Assembly: GCA_003024785.1 (NCBI GenBank)
Contig: PUQB01000016.1
Location: forward strand, 648,501 to 712,500
Direction: 5' to 3'
Length of the DNA: 64,000 nt
Source: Selaginella tamariscina
Lineage: Eukaryota; Streptophyta; Lycopodiopsida; Selaginellales; Selaginellaceae
Shown: positions 35,353-48,089 of the stretch, piece by piece
Position numbering within the stretch: position 1 is the first letter of the stretch
Layout of the letters: each line of letters begins with the position of its first letter
The notes under the pieces: model-generated
What the model was told of the DNA's origin: nothing
Database searches by the model: none
The model's input: the letters and a program-made list of their open reading frames with translations, nothing else
Translations under genes and position numbers: made by a program

Positions 35353-35793
35353 AATGTACACATAGAAATCTTAGAACGAGAAGCATCTCGTTTTTAATAC
35401 GAGCATAGACTTAATGCATGACTAATGTAAATCCATGAAAATAAACCACTACAATAAACAATCAGTCAAAGGAATATTGAATGAGAAACTATCTCATTTA
35501 TAATTAATGCATTCGAAACAACAACCTCTTATAATTAAGATAGCTAGACAATGAACAAGAAGCATCTCGTTCTTACTAAGTACTACTTTCTCTACTAGTC
35601 GTTCTATATAACAATAGTGCATGGTTAAGGAAAGCATGGTGAGATGAATGTCGTTGTACCCTACATGATAATGTGGTAGTCCAAGAACACTGAATGAGAA
35701 TCATCTCGATCTTAAGTAATGCATTACGAATTGATAACAAAACTTATAGTTAAGGTAATTAGACAAAGAACGAGAAGCATCTTGTTTTCAAAG
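35353..35793. repeat. dispersed hairpin-motif array 2
   Basis: Close copy of 18243-18660, with the hairpin motif at about 35373, 35480, 35553, 35692 and 35769. The first copy, GAACGAGAAGCATCTCGTTT, is one base from a perfect palindrome. The homology is cut at 35793 by the start of family-I LTR copy E, in the equivalent of 18650-18655, so the LTR landed in this repeat. Confidence 0.7.
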
Positions 35794-37153
35794 TGTCATA
35801 GTTTTTACTATGACTCGACCATTTACTTTGGAGGTTGATTTTTGTTACCTACTGTACTATGTTGACGAAGTGAGAAATAGCCCCACTTAGTGCACTTAGG
35901 TGTTTAGGGGTAGTCCGACTAGCTATCTTTAAATGTCGCGAGAAACTTTAAGCGAAGGTAGCACTTACCTTCTAGAAAACCCACCCCCGATTTTGACGTT
36001 CTAGTTAAGATGAGTTTGGCATGTAAATAGGGTTAGGAACACCCCTAGGGCTGACCTAACCCTAGGGTTGCCCTAAGGGGTTGGCATTTCGTGTCAGCCC
36101 ACTTACACATATACGAAAAGAGGGGGGGGGGGGGGGGGGGGGCGTGCTCTGTCACATAAATAAGGTAAGAGTATGTAGGAGTGAGGGTTCTTGGGTTCAT
36201 GATTGAGCTCGTTACTCTTCTCTCGGTGCAAGCTCTAGCTTGTGTTGTCAAGGCACAACCCTCTGTTGTGCTGCCCTAACTTCCAGATGACAGGGGGTAC
36301 GTCCACCTTCGGAATAGCTTACCTTTAACGTTGGCGAATCCATGCCTGGGAGGTCTTGTCGGAATGCACGTTCCAAGAGGCAGAGGTTGAAGCTTGTCTC
36401 TAGCCTCCTCCTCCACGTCAAGCTAGGTGTAGCACTCATGGCCAAGCAGGGCACATTCGTGTCCTTGTCCAACTGTGGGTATAGGATCTTGTTTGACGGG
36501 TTCACATTACCCAGTTCCTGAGGGTTCACTAAGGGGTTCTAGAGTTGGCATTTAGGAGCCACGTTTGTGGTACTTGGTGCAACTCTTGAATCTAAAGCCA
36601 TGGCATGACAACCCATATTGGGGAAGGCAGTGTCACATGGAGACGTGACACTGGGCTAGACGTCACACAATACAACACTTGAGGCACGCCCTTTGGGATT
36701 GTGTCATGGGCTTGTCGCCAAGGGGTTAGATACTCTAACAAACATACATGCTTGTGCTTGCATTAGGGTGTTAAGCCTTGGGCATTTGCTCAAGGGAGGT
36801 TAGGTCTCGTAACTAGGTGTGCTTAGGCACACTTGGCTAGGGAGTGTTCTCCTTGGAATCCAGGAGTTTGAACAACCTAAGCTTGTTAGCAGGAGCCTTT
36901 TCGTGAAGCACTTGCAAGGTTATGTACTTAGGGTTATTCAAACCTTGCCTTAAGGAGTTTGTTTAGTAGAACACTCGTGTTTGCCCACGGCGCACACTTG
37001 TGTCCTCACTAAGTATTAGTCCTAGGTCTAGGGTATGACTTGGCCACTCAAACCCTTAAGGGTTAGTCATGGTTTAGGGTACCCCTTATCACCCTAAAGG
37101 GTTGTACTCTCGAATGAAGGTGATTCCTCAAGGGGTAAGTGACGATGCCTTGG
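35794..37153 (+). mobile_element. LTR family I, copy E, 5' LTR left part
   Basis: Starts TGTCATAGTTTTTACTATGA and follows family I to GGTAAGTGACGATGCCTTGG, where Ty3/gypsy element II is inserted. The rest continues at 51919. It has the longest poly-G tract in the window: 21 G at 36122-36142. Confidence 0.85.
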
Positions 37154-37831
37154 TGGTTGACAGTGGTCTAACATCGTCAAACGGCCAGTCAGCACGGACG
37201 AGCGACGGGACGAAGCACTAGAGAAGGAAGGTACCACAGGTACGAACTGATGGCGACAGATGTCAGGCGGCAGCATAACTAGGTGTAGATCTGATCGTCC
37301 GGACCGACTACCTAAGGTACGTAGGACAGCACGCGTGAGAGAGGTGCATAAATGAGACAAATAGGACTCTGTCACATGGCGGCAAGCCAATAGGAAGGTG
37401 CCACCTTACCTAGGGTCTAGCGCTAGTAACCCACTATATAAGCAGGAAGGTTGGTAGTGGGTCAGGGTTTTTTTGGGAGTCAAGTTTGCGTCTTGTATCT
37501 TGCTCCTTTGTCGGAGATAGTTTGTACTTAGACAGGCATTATAATATATCCATACTCCTTCTATTCACCTTACAAATGGAGATTCCCCTTTTGTCCCACT
37601 CCTAGGCTGAGCAATGCTCTCTACCAAACCACCATAGTAGGACTCTCCCTACCCTATACACGGACCCCTCGCGGCGTTCGGGTAGAGGCCATTCAACACC
37701 TTTAGTACTTCTGAGGTAAGGCCGGCTTGCCGGTTCGGACCCCTGGAGTTGGATGCTATCCACAGTGTCCTAGCGACCACTGAGGCTTCTTGAAAAGCAC
37801 CACATCTGGCCTGCGGAGTCCCCGATGACCA
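37154..37831 (+). repeat. 5' LTR of element II
   Basis: 678 bp, TGGTTGACAGTGG to GATGACCA. A TATA-like CTATATAAGCAGG lies at 37434-37446. It aligns along its length with 51269-51913 with mainly small gaps. TTTGTGGCGACCACGATGG follows and is the likely primer-binding site. Confidence 0.85.
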
Positions 37832-38528
37832 TTTGTGGCGACCACGATGGGATAAAGTACACACGGATGGAGTTCACTATAGCAAGCAGAGTTGCGGCCC
37901 GAAGGAGAGCCAAGATTAACTCGTTTGAACAAATAGAGATCGATGAGCAACAGCTGGCCAGGAGGATGCGATGGGCCGGCCGAGGGAGGTTGATGGAAAG
38001 CAGCGAGGCACCTTGGTTGCCGCAATCGGCCCTTGCCTCACCTATCCAAGAGAACGACGTAATACCGCATGGCCGAATCGTCGAGCAGTGGTAGACCCAA
38101 CACACCAGCGATAGAGGTAGTCGCACGCCACCGACGATGAAGAAGGATATGAAGAAACTGCAGCACATTTGGACGTCAGTCCAGGTACAATAGCATGCGG
38201 GTATGAGCAGCACCTGGACAGGCGACTTTGCCCGACAATGACCTATGATGCAGAATGGGATGGATGGTAGGACGATGGAAGCCCTCCACCTCTCGACGTA
38301 GGTGAAAGTGACGGCCACGATGAGTCCCCACACCAAAGAGCAGAACCCGTGTTCGACGAGCACCCCCGAAGGAGGAAACCCCGCACATGACAACCTAGGA
38401 AAGGGCATGCCTGCAATGGAGGTAGGAATCTCGAGGGGGCGAAAGTAACACAGATAGTGATGGGGGACGTGAGTTGGAAGTCCAACGTGGCTAGCGCCAC
38501 GATGGACGTAAGGTAGGAAAACCCAGGG

Positions 38529-39579
38529 TTGTCGTCACCCACTAGAGTGAGGCGGGGGGCTTGTGGCTGCTCGAAAAGAGGGGAGGAAGAGCCTCATCTA
38601 GAAGGCCCCCGTAGGGAGGGGCATAGATTGCAACCTCTACACCAGGAGTTCAGTCGATCGGACGACGCAGCAGGCCAGGGTAGTTACCAAGATGAGAACC
38701 CAAGGCTTCGGAAGGCCGAGGTACACATGGGACGACCACCTGCATGAAGGTGATTGGACGTCGACGAACTGACGGACTGGGAGGAGGTACTAGAAAGAAG
38801 GGCTGCACAGTGGCCATTCTGGACAAGGGATGAGAGGATTTCATCCAAGGGTAAGAGAGATTTTCTCGAGCAACCAGTATCGCACTGGCCCCGCAAGGGA
38901 AATTTGCCAGGGCACACGGTAGAGCCGCAACCATCACCAGACGAGGGGATACTGTCTCAGAGTGAGGAGGATTCACCCCATCGATCATGACAGTCTAGAC
39001 ATCGTGGGGGGATTCCGCGCACGGTCCTACAAAACCACTCACTGGATGAGGGAATACCGTCCAGTTGAGGTAAGCCGTGCCACCAGCTGTTAGGTTGGTC
39101 TAGCGGAGGGGGCCCCCGAGGGACAGCCGGGAGGAGCCCGTCCTCATCACCCACCCTCAACATGAGGGTAGGGCCACGAGGAAGGAGAAAGGTACCCGTA
39201 GGATACCGGGACGTGAACTACACCACGTCCGAAGCGGAGGGTCCGGATCGGAGCACTTCTCAGGCACAACGGGACGCCATGGGAACCGACCCGGTTACCT
39301 TACTAGCCCATGCGCTCAATCGAATGCAGGAGAGCACCATAACAGTGCCCTTACCCGCGTTCCATGGAGCAAAGGGGGAAGACGCAGACCAACACATACA
39401 CAAGTTCGAACAGGTGTGCGAACTTCAGAGCGTAATCGACAATCACAAGAAGTTGAGTGCATTCATATGCACTCTGGACAAGAAGGCACATGCCTAGTGG
39501 ATGCAATTCCACGAGGCAAATGAAGGAGCTCACTGGGAAACCACGGAGGGCGTTTCTGGATACCTTCCGGGAGGAAAAA
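38529..39579 (+). pseudogene. gag of element II, part 1
   Basis: The frame at 39162-39497 encodes the typical gag start LPAFHGAKGEDADQHIHKF, with a later SAFICTLDKKAHAW. The next segment reads KPRRAFLDTFREEK in a shifted frame, ending exactly at the element-F insertion at 39579. After removal of F and one AAAAA, it continues at 46798. Gag would build the particle. Upstream, 37832-38990 is charged and low in recognisable domains. Confidence 0.7.
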
Positions 39580-41326
39580 TGTCATAGTTTTTTACTATGA
39601 CTCAACCCTTTACTTTGGACGTTGACTGTTGTTACCTACTGTACTATGTTGATAAGCCCTAGGTGTAGAAGAAACAGGCCCGCTTAGTGCACTTGGATAT
39701 CTATGATGGTCCGGCCGGGTCATTAGTATTTGCAAGAAACTCTGAGCGAAGCTAGCACTTCCATCTAGAAAACTCTTACCTTGGTTTTCCGTGTCCCGGT
39801 TGGATTAATGGCTAGTTCTGGTGAGTTCGGCATGTTGGATATGCTTAGAAATACCCCAGGTTTGAACAGGTTAGGGTTTAGGGGTCGATGGATAACTCAC
39901 CAAGTATATTCCCTGGGAATGAGATTTCAGTGCTAGCCCACTTATGTAAACAGGAAAACAGGGGGGGGGGGCCTCTGTCACATAAATAAGGTAGTATATG
40001 TAGGAGAGCTCCTGGGTTCATGACTGAGTTCGTTGCTCTTCTGCCGGTGCAAGCTCTAGCTTGTGTCGTTAAGGCACAACCCTCTGTTGTGCCGCCCTAA
40101 CTTCCAGATGCCAGGGGTACGTCCCACCTTCGGGGTAGCTTACCCTTAACGTTGGCGAATCCATGCCTGGGAGGTCTTGTCGGAATGCACGTTCCAAGAG
40201 GCAGAGGTTGAGGCTTGTCTCCAGCCTCCTCCTCCACGTCAAGCTAGAGCACTCACACCAACAGGCACATTCGTGTCCTTGTCCAACTGTGGTGTGGGTC
40301 TTGTTTGACAGGTTTCCTTATGGTTTGAGGGTATTGAGGGGTTCTAGAGTTGGCATTTAGGAGCCACGTTTGTGGCACTTGGTGCAACTCTTGAATCTAA
40401 GGGCTATGGCATGATAGCCCACATCGGGAAGGCAGTGTCACATGGAGATGTGACACTGGGCTAAACGTCACATGGTACAACGCCCGAGGCACGCCCTTTG
40501 GGGTTATGTCATGGGCTTGTCGCAAGGGGTTGGATACTCTAGCAAACAGGCATGCTTGTGCTTGCACTAGGGTGCTAAGCCTTGGGCATCCGCTCAAGGG
40601 AGGTTAGGTCTCAAACTAGGTGTGCTTTGGCACACTTGGCTAGGGGAGTGTTCTCCTTGGAATCCAGGGTTGAACAACCTAAGCATGTTAGGAGCCCTTT
40701 CGTGAGGCACTCGCAAGGTCATGTGCTTAGGGTTATCCCAAACCTAGCCTTAGGGAGTTTGCTTAGCAGAACACTCGTGTCTACGGCGCACACTCGTGTC
40801 CTCACTAAGTACTAGCCCTAGGTCTAGGGTATAACTTGGCCACTCAAACCCTTAGGGGTTAGTCGTGGTTCAGGGTACCCCTTGTCGCCCTAAAGGGGTT
40901 GTACTCCCGGATGAGGGTGATTCCTCAAGGGGTAAGTGACGATGCCTTAGCTCTGTCCAGGGGTATGTGTGGAACACACGTCTCCTTGATGGGGGTTAGG
41001 GCATGAGCCTGTCTAGGTCTTCTAGGGCAAGACCCTAAGTCAACTAGGGTTATCCCTCAAGGGTTTTGGGGGCAGACACTCTAGGGAGACTTAGGCTAAA
41101 CCCTAAGTCAACTAGGGTTATCCCTCAAGGGTTCTGGGGGCAGACATTCTAGGGAGACTTAGGCTAAACCCTAAGTCTCTGTCCACTTGGGCATTAGAGT
41201 CTAACCCTAGGGGTCGTTGGGGTTGTTCTGGGAAACTTAGCGTTGCTCACACAGGGTGATGACGCCAATGGCCACCTGGCAGCCACGTGTTGCCACGTGT
41301 TGGCCCTTTGGGTTAAAACTCTGACA
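39580..41326 (+). repeat. 5' LTR of element F
   Basis: 1747 bp. It differs from the 3' LTR mostly by small gaps, for example one extra T in the terminal hairpin loop at 39580-39602. Poly-G of 11 at about 39961-39971. The 65-bp unit is present twice near 41037-41172. Confidence 0.9.
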
Positions 41327-41327
41327 A

Positions 41328-41341
41328 TTGGTATCGGAGCC
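41328..41341 (+). other. primer-binding site of element F
   Basis: TTGGTATCGGAGCC directly after the LTR end matches the 3' end complement of initiator tRNA-Met (usual form TGGTATCAGAGC) with one change. The same site follows the LTR of copy E at about 52204 and, in reverse, the gypsy relic at 54609. Confidence 0.8.
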
Positions 41342-44300
41342 TATTCTCTACGGTCAGTAGGACTACCTAAAGTGTAGTGTATTTTAGGGTTTAGTTAGTT
41401 CTAAATTCTTGAAGTACTCTATCACTTTCGGCTAATGTCTGAATTCTGCGTGGAGAGTTGGTCCTGAGATCTATAACTCTTCAGAGTACACCTACTTCAT
41501 AAGTGGGTGTGGGTTATGGACTTAGAAGGTAGCACTTGGAAGTCAGCTTCCAAGTTGTATGCCAGGTTATTTTACCTTATGGTTGTCCAGGTTACTTTAC
41601 CATTTACTTCCACAAGACAAGGCATGTTAGTTTGTTCTGGCTTACAAACTAAGTCTTGTGAGATGGGCCTTGTGATATCCTATTTACACATTATTGAAAA
41701 TTTTTCTTTTTCTTTAAGGTGTTTGAATTTGGGATAACACATGATTTAGAACGTGACTATGTCATTGAAGTTTTGGCTTAGGTCAAGATTCAATATGTTC
41801 AATAGTGTTCAAACGGGGAAAGACTTATGTTCAGAAGTGCATCTTTGACTTCGGAGAAGGGGCATATTCAAACATAAGATGAACACTACATTTTGACATA
41901 AAGTGTAAATAAGCTCTCATTATAGTGCATGTTTCCGAGAGTGTAACTCTAGAAGCAGACTATGGTGAACTGTAAACAACAAAATGTCAAATATTAACAT
42001 ATGATGAATATGTTAAGCAGTTGGTTCGAAGATCCAATGTAATCAAAGTATTGTCGATGTTCGCAATATTTTGATGACGCTAGCTGCAAGTAACATTAGG
42101 TGGAATAGTTTACTAAGTTCAAGTCCTTGATTTGAACAAAGTATAACTTGAAACCTTAGTTAGTTGTAAGCGCGCACTTGTATTCAAGTTAGCTAGCTCG
42201 CTAACTTGATTATGAAGTTTCATATGATCATGAGAGAGACTTGGATAATAGCTTGAGGATTTCGGTTTCTTATCGATACAGTTTTGGGATAGATGGCATG
42301 ATCTATCAGAAAGAGTAATGTTGGAAACATACGTTTACATTTTCAGTTTACTGAGTATGAAGGACTTGCATAGTGAAGGCGTTCGGCGCACACTTGTGCA
42401 TTTTCATTGTTAACTCTTTAATCTTGAAATCTGTAACGTTGTTTGCAATGTGGGGATAAGCTCTTGAACAAGGGTGATTCCTTGGTTAAGAAGAGCATGA
42501 TTTGGGATTCTCACTTTGTTTATCGACTAAGTAAGGAAACTTGCTAAGTTTGATAACTTATGTTGAGAATTACCAATGAGCTAGTAATAGTCGGATTTCC
42601 ATTGGAGGTTTAAGTGCATGTACCTCCTCAGAGAGTCGGTGTTCGATGAGAATTGAAAGTTGATATTGATTTTCAATATCAATTTCATTTTAGAGTCGAA
42701 TACGATTATTCAAAAGACGGTTTCTTGACTTGCATCATGGTCAAATGTGGGCACTTAAAGAACAAATAAAGTATGTATCTTCAATCTTTCGGAATATTGA
42801 AAAATAGAACTATTCTTGACTCAAGGTTTGATTGTATTCCTTGGGTTAGTTGTTAGTTCTATCTCAAGGTTTGATGGTGTTCCTTGAGTTGGTTCAATAT
42901 TCTTGTAAGTATGATATTGTGTAGCGGGATTAGCTCAAGAAGATGGTGTCCCTTCTTGATGATGTTAGTTCAAGGTTGTCCAATATCCGGTTCGAGAATA
43001 TGAGGTTTCCTATCACCTCATCTGTGAGATATTTATATTCTAAACTTTGATAGAATTTGTGACAATCTTTTCAAGATTGGTTATAAATGACTTGTCAAAG
43101 TATAGTATGATATCTCTTCAATATTGAGTTTGGAGCGCTCAATATCAAACTTGGTTATGATCACATGAGGTGGCCGTAATCATATAATATAAAGACTCAA
43201 GTGGATTTGAGTCTGACACTTTGGTAAGGCACTACCTTAGTGTTATAACTTGAAACGTGTTTTCAAGTTAGTTGAGAAATGAGACATTTCTCAATACATT
43301 GCTTGAGGGGCAATGTGATACTTTCTGGATTGCTAGGTGTCTAAGTGAATAATGTATCTTAGTTCAATGTACTGAACTAGATATTTTATTCATGTTTGGG
43401 GAGATCTATTGAATTATAAGGTATAACTAAAACATGAAGTTGATATAACACTTCAGTGTTATGATAACATTTATGTGGAGGTTGATATCTTACTAAATCA
43501 ATTAGATGAACCAGACACTAGTTCATGATTCCTCTTAGTCTCTGAACAAGTTCCTCGGAATACTGTCATAACATTATATGTCCATCTAAAACTCAAGTTC
43601 GGTTCATGTAAACTAAGACCATGTCTATATTATAGTTGTAGCATTTTGATAAATTGATATGATTGTAAGTTTATATCTAGTATAACAACTAGTTGATAAC
43701 TTAGGATTTGAACGTTAAAACGATCATTATCCATTCGAGAGTATCAATATCGAAATTACAACTGTTTATGGAATAAGGATTAGTTTTAAAAAGATGTTTA
43801 TCAAAAACACTAGTTGCTTCAATTAGTGAAAATGCTATACTTCGGTATAGTGTTGAAAACATTTACGAAATCAGTTTAAGAGTTGGAAATAAATATAATG
43901 TTATGGAGGCGTGCAGTATTCTGAATTCAGAGAGACTCTTATCGTGGAAACTAAGTTTAAAATTTGGTATTTTGAACTTAGTGAGATAAGGAGTTAGGAA
44001 GTATTGAATGGCATCTAGTATGTTGTGCTCTTTGGGAATGAGTACAATGAGAGTGTATTAAGACAGTGCAAAGATTGTTGATTGAGGCACTAGAGATGGG
44101 TTGAATTTCCTGGTTTCCACATTGGTTTATAAGAAAGGTATGTTAGCTTATCTGGTCCCTGAACTGGTCGGTGTTATGAAAGAGTACAAAGTTGTTGAAA
44201 GACAAATGGTAGTGCTATCACACTTGGTTGCGGATTTGACTGAATTTGATTCCTATCGGGAATAAATTTATGTTAATAACACACCAAGTGAATGGCAGTT

Positions 44301-45021
44301 GGTAGATTGGCAAGACCTTGTTGTATATGTGTACAGCCATGCGCCTCTGGCCAGATTGACATGTTTACAAAGAACAGGGTTTTACGACTTGTACTCTTAT
44401 ATCGGAAAAGAGCTTGATTCCGATAAAAGTCTCATACTTAGTCTGGCGTAGCTATTACTAATGAGAGATAGGTATAGTAGCAGACCCTTATGAAAAGGGG
44501 TAATGAGAAGCACCGAGGGATGCAGAGATGTAAGCTATAATATCGTAACATGTGAGATGTGGGACCATTGGAAAATCAAAAGAAATGCGAAGGTGTTTGG
44601 TCAAGCATTTGAGAAGTGCTTGTTGTGTTAGATGACAGAGGTCGTCAACAGCATTTAATATTAAGGAATAAAGCAAGTCTTTATTTCTTGTTAACCAAGG
44701 GGCCGGCAACAACACTAACTAAGGCCTCCAATATAAATTCTAGTTAAGTAAAGAAATTAACCAGTGTTGTGTGCGTCGGTGACAGACTTTGCAGACGTGC
44801 AAAAGGTCTCCAAGTGACTTCATGTTGCAGGTGGTGCCGGCAGCTGGGTTTACGACTAGTGAACGACGGTTCTGAAGTACTTGGCTTCGCGTAATGCAAG
44901 GGGGGTAATGAAATTATGTGAACTTTTGGCTAACCGCATAGAGTGATATGTTAGTTTTGGTTAGTTTTTCTAACATTATCTAGTCTTGGAGTTGGACGTC
45001 AACGAGGACGTTGACATTTTC
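41342..45021. other. non-coding interior of element F
   Basis: About 3.7 kb with balanced composition and no frame above about 75 codons. I searched by eye for protease, YVDD/YLDD, integrase and RNase H motifs and saw none. The first 640 bp is shared with copy E (52202-52850), so the interior belongs to a repeated family and is not a chance capture. Confidence 0.6.
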
Positions 45022-45035
45022 AAAGGCGGGGAGTG
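45022..45035 (+). other. polypurine tract of element F
   Basis: AAAGGCGGGGAGTG immediately upstream of the 3' LTR start TGTCATAG. Purine-rich except for one C and one T, as expected for the plus-strand primer of reverse transcription. Confidence 0.75.
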
Positions 45036-46792
45036 TGTCATAGTTTTTACTATGACTCCCTTTACTTTGGACGTTGACTGTTGTTACCTACTGTACTATG
45101 TTGATAAGCCCTAGGTGTAGAAGAAACAGGCCGCTTAGTGCACTTGGATATCTAGTGATGGTCCGGCCGGGTGTCATTAGTATTTGCAAGAAACTCTGAG
45201 CGAAGCTAGCACTTCCATCTAGAAAACTCTTAACCTTGGTTTTCCGTGTCCCGGTTGGGTTAATGGCTAGTTCCGGTGAGTTCGGCATGTCGGATATGCT
45301 TAGAAATACCCCTAGGTTTGACAGGTTAGGGTTTAGGGGTCGATGGATAACTCACCAAGTATATTTCCTCTGGGAATGAGATTTCAGTGCTAGCCCACTT
45401 ATGTAAACAGGAAAACAGGGGGGGGGGGCCTCTGTCACATAAATAAGGTAGTATGAGTGAGGGTTCCTGGGTTCATGACTGAGTTCGTTACTCTTCTCCC
45501 GGTGCAAGCTCTAGCTTGTGTCGTTAAGGCACAACCCTCTGTTGTGCCGCCCTAACTTCCAGATGCCAGGGGTACGTCCCACCTTCGGGGTAGCTACCCT
45601 TAACGTTGGCGAATCCATGCCTGGGAGGGTCTTGTCGGAATGCACGTTCCAAGAGGCAGAGGTTGAGGCTTGTCTCCAGCCTCCTCCTCCACGTCAAGCT
45701 AAGAGCAACACTCACAGCTAACCAGGGCGTCCTTTGTCCAACTGTGTTGTGGGTTCTTGATTGACAGGTTTCCTTATCGGTCTTGAGGGATAATTGAGGG
45801 TTCTAGAGTTGGCATTTAGGAGCCACGTTTGTGGCACTTGGTGCAACTCTTGAATCTAAGGGCTATGGCATGATAGCCCACATCGGGGAAGGCAGTGTCA
45901 CATGGAGATGTGACACTGGGCTAAACGTCACATACAACGCCCGAGGCATGCCCTTTGGGGTTATGTCATGGGCTTGTGCCAAGGGGTTGGATACTCTACA
46001 AACAGGCATGCTTGTGCTTGCACTAGGGTGCTAAGCCTTGGGCATCCGCTCAAGGGAGGTTAGGTCTCATAACTAGGTGTGCTTTGGCACACTTGGCTAG
46101 GGGAGTGTTCTCCTTGGAATTCAAGGGTTGAACAACCTAAACATGTTAGCAGGAGCCCTTTCGTGAGGCACTCGCAAGGTCATGTGCTTAGGGTTATCCC
46201 AAACCTAGCCTTAGGGAGTTTGCTTAGCAGAACACTCGTGTCCGCCTACGGCGCACACTCGTGTCCTCACTAAGTACTAGCCCTAGGTCTAGGGTATAAC
46301 TTGGCCACTCAAACCCTTAGGGGTTAGTCGTGGTTCAGGGTACCCCTTGTCGCCCTAAAGGGGTTGTACTCCCGGATGAGGGTGATTCCTCAAGGGGTAA
46401 GTGACGATGCCTTAGCTCTGTCCAGGGGTATGTGTGGAACACACGTCTCCTTGATGGGGGTTAGGGCATGAGCCTGTCTAGGTCTTCTAGGGCAAGACCC
46501 TAAGTCAACTAGGGTTATCCCTCAAGGGTTTTGGGGGTAGACACTCTAGGGAGACTTAGGCTAAACCCTAAGTCAACTAGGGTTATCCCTCAAGGGTTCT
46601 GGGGGCAGACATTCTAGGGAGACTTAGGCTAAACCCTAAGTCTCCTGTCCACTTGGGCATTAGAGTCTAACCCTAGGGGTCGTTGGGGTTGTTCTGGGAA
46701 ACTTAGCGTTGCTCACACAGGGTGATGACGCCAAATGGCCACCTGGCAGCCACGTGTTGCCACGTGTTGGCCCTTGGGTTAAAACTCTGACA
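45036..46792 (+). repeat. 3' LTR of element F
   Basis: 1757 bp, TGTCATAG to CTCTGACA, with 11 G in the poly-G tract at about 45418-45428. The 65-bp unit is present twice near 46502-46640. Confidence 0.9.
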
Positions 46793-46797
46793 AAAAA

Positions 46798-47340
46798 AGT
46801 GAAGAAGAGGTGATCCACAAGCTAACGAGCTTGAAACAGAAAGCGGGAGAGTCAGTCGATGAATACATGGTCCGCATGCTGGGGTACATCGCCCGACTAA
46901 GAGACGCCCTAGTTGACCTGACCAAGAAAATGTGGTACCAAAGGGATTGCGGTTGGAGATCCGCAAGTGGATTGGCTTAGATAACGACTGGACGTTCGAA
47001 ACTACTCTAGTACACCAAGAAGGTTGAGAAGCGGGAAGCTGAAAGACGCCAGAAAAGGAAGACACATGACAAATCAGACGTAGGGGGCAAACAACACCAT
47101 CTCGGATGAGGAAAACCTCTCTGATGCTCCAAAGTCGGCCAGAAGGGAGAAACGGTCGGGAGCCAAGGGGCACTGGTAGTTGCAGCAGGGGGAAACCAAC
47201 GAGGGGCCACACAAAAGGAAGACTTAACCACAACACTAGCTCAAATGGGATACACCGCATGCGGGGACAAGTACTGCCGGGTATGTAACATCCACGGGTC
47301 TCACAACACGGACGATTATTACGGCTGGCCGAACTCTTGA
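46798..47340 (+). pseudogene. gag of element II, part 2, and Cys/His motif
   Basis: Directly after element F the plus strand reads EEEVIHKLTSLKQKAGESVD then EYMVRM, the second half of a Ty3 gag (the helix with KQ..ES...Y). Near 47273-47340 a stretch YCRVCNIHGSHNTDDYYGW resembles the zinc-knuckle-like C-H-D/C motif of Tat/Athila-type gag. Shifts separate the two. Confidence 0.7.
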
Positions 47341-48089
47341 GTAATAGCCTCCACAGGCGGCCGCACTGAGGGTAGAACGAAAGACCGAAGGGGGTGCGAA
47401 TGGCCGAAGGAGTTACGGCCGCATGACAAAGGGAGATAATCAACCCCATAGGAGGTCTCATTTGGGAGACCGGAATCGTAGGTCTTGTTCCCGCTAGCGG
47501 CAATCATATCGACCCAGGTATTGGCAATAGAGAGAGACGGCTAGAACGCAAGGAAGTGTGTGCGCACTTTGCGGAGGCCCACACCTACTCTACCAATGTT
47601 CATGGGTATCATTAATCAAACCAATGCTAGAGGTGCAAGTAGCCGGTGTTGCTAGGGCGAGTAACGGGCAGATCCCCGCTAACCAACGCCAACCCCCGCA
47701 CCACAAGTAAACCAAGTAGTGGTCGTACTGCTAGAACAGGACGACAAGACAAACATAGTACCATAGGCTCCCTTAGCGGACGAAACAAGGGAACGCAAGG
47801 GTGCAGAACCAGAGGAACGCGAAGGCGCAAAAAGAGGAAACATGCAACAAAACCCCAATATTAAAAGCAGCGGGTAAGGAAGCAAATCGAAGGATTGACT
47901 GTCTCGGGACCCACGGAGCCCAGCCAAGGGCAAGAATTGCTAAGAAAGGTAAGGAGATGGCGAAGTCACACCTTCAAAAGGAGAGAGGCCCAGACGTTGA
48001 CAGAGCAAGAAACGCCGTGATTCCCACCACACAAGGGGGAATCGGGCACGACCAGCAACAAGGCCCCACCAAGAGGCACTACAACCATA

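Larger units (their letters stand above)
39580..46792 (+). mobile_element. LTR family I, copy F: complete element without pol
   Basis: 5' LTR 39580-41326, 3' LTR 45036-46792, AAAAA at 39575-39579 and 46793-46797. The primer-binding site TTGGTATCGGAGC follows the 5' LTR at 41328 and the purine tract AAAGGCGGGGAGTG precedes the 3' LTR at 45022-45035. The 3.7-kb inside has no long frame and no gag or pol motif I can recognise. It may be a large non-autonomous (LARD-like) element or a very decayed one. It is the youngest visible insertion here, as it sits in element II. Confidence 0.9.

Noticed and set aside
37770-38408. 212-codon minus-strand frame
   Set aside because: Antisense to the LTR and gag leader of element II, GC-rich, no recognisable domain; a shadow of the plus-strand element.
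46703-47503. 266-codon minus-strand frame
   Set aside because: It crosses the junction between the 3' LTR of element F and the gag of element II and is antisense to gag; the longest frames in GC-rich DNA are often such shadows.
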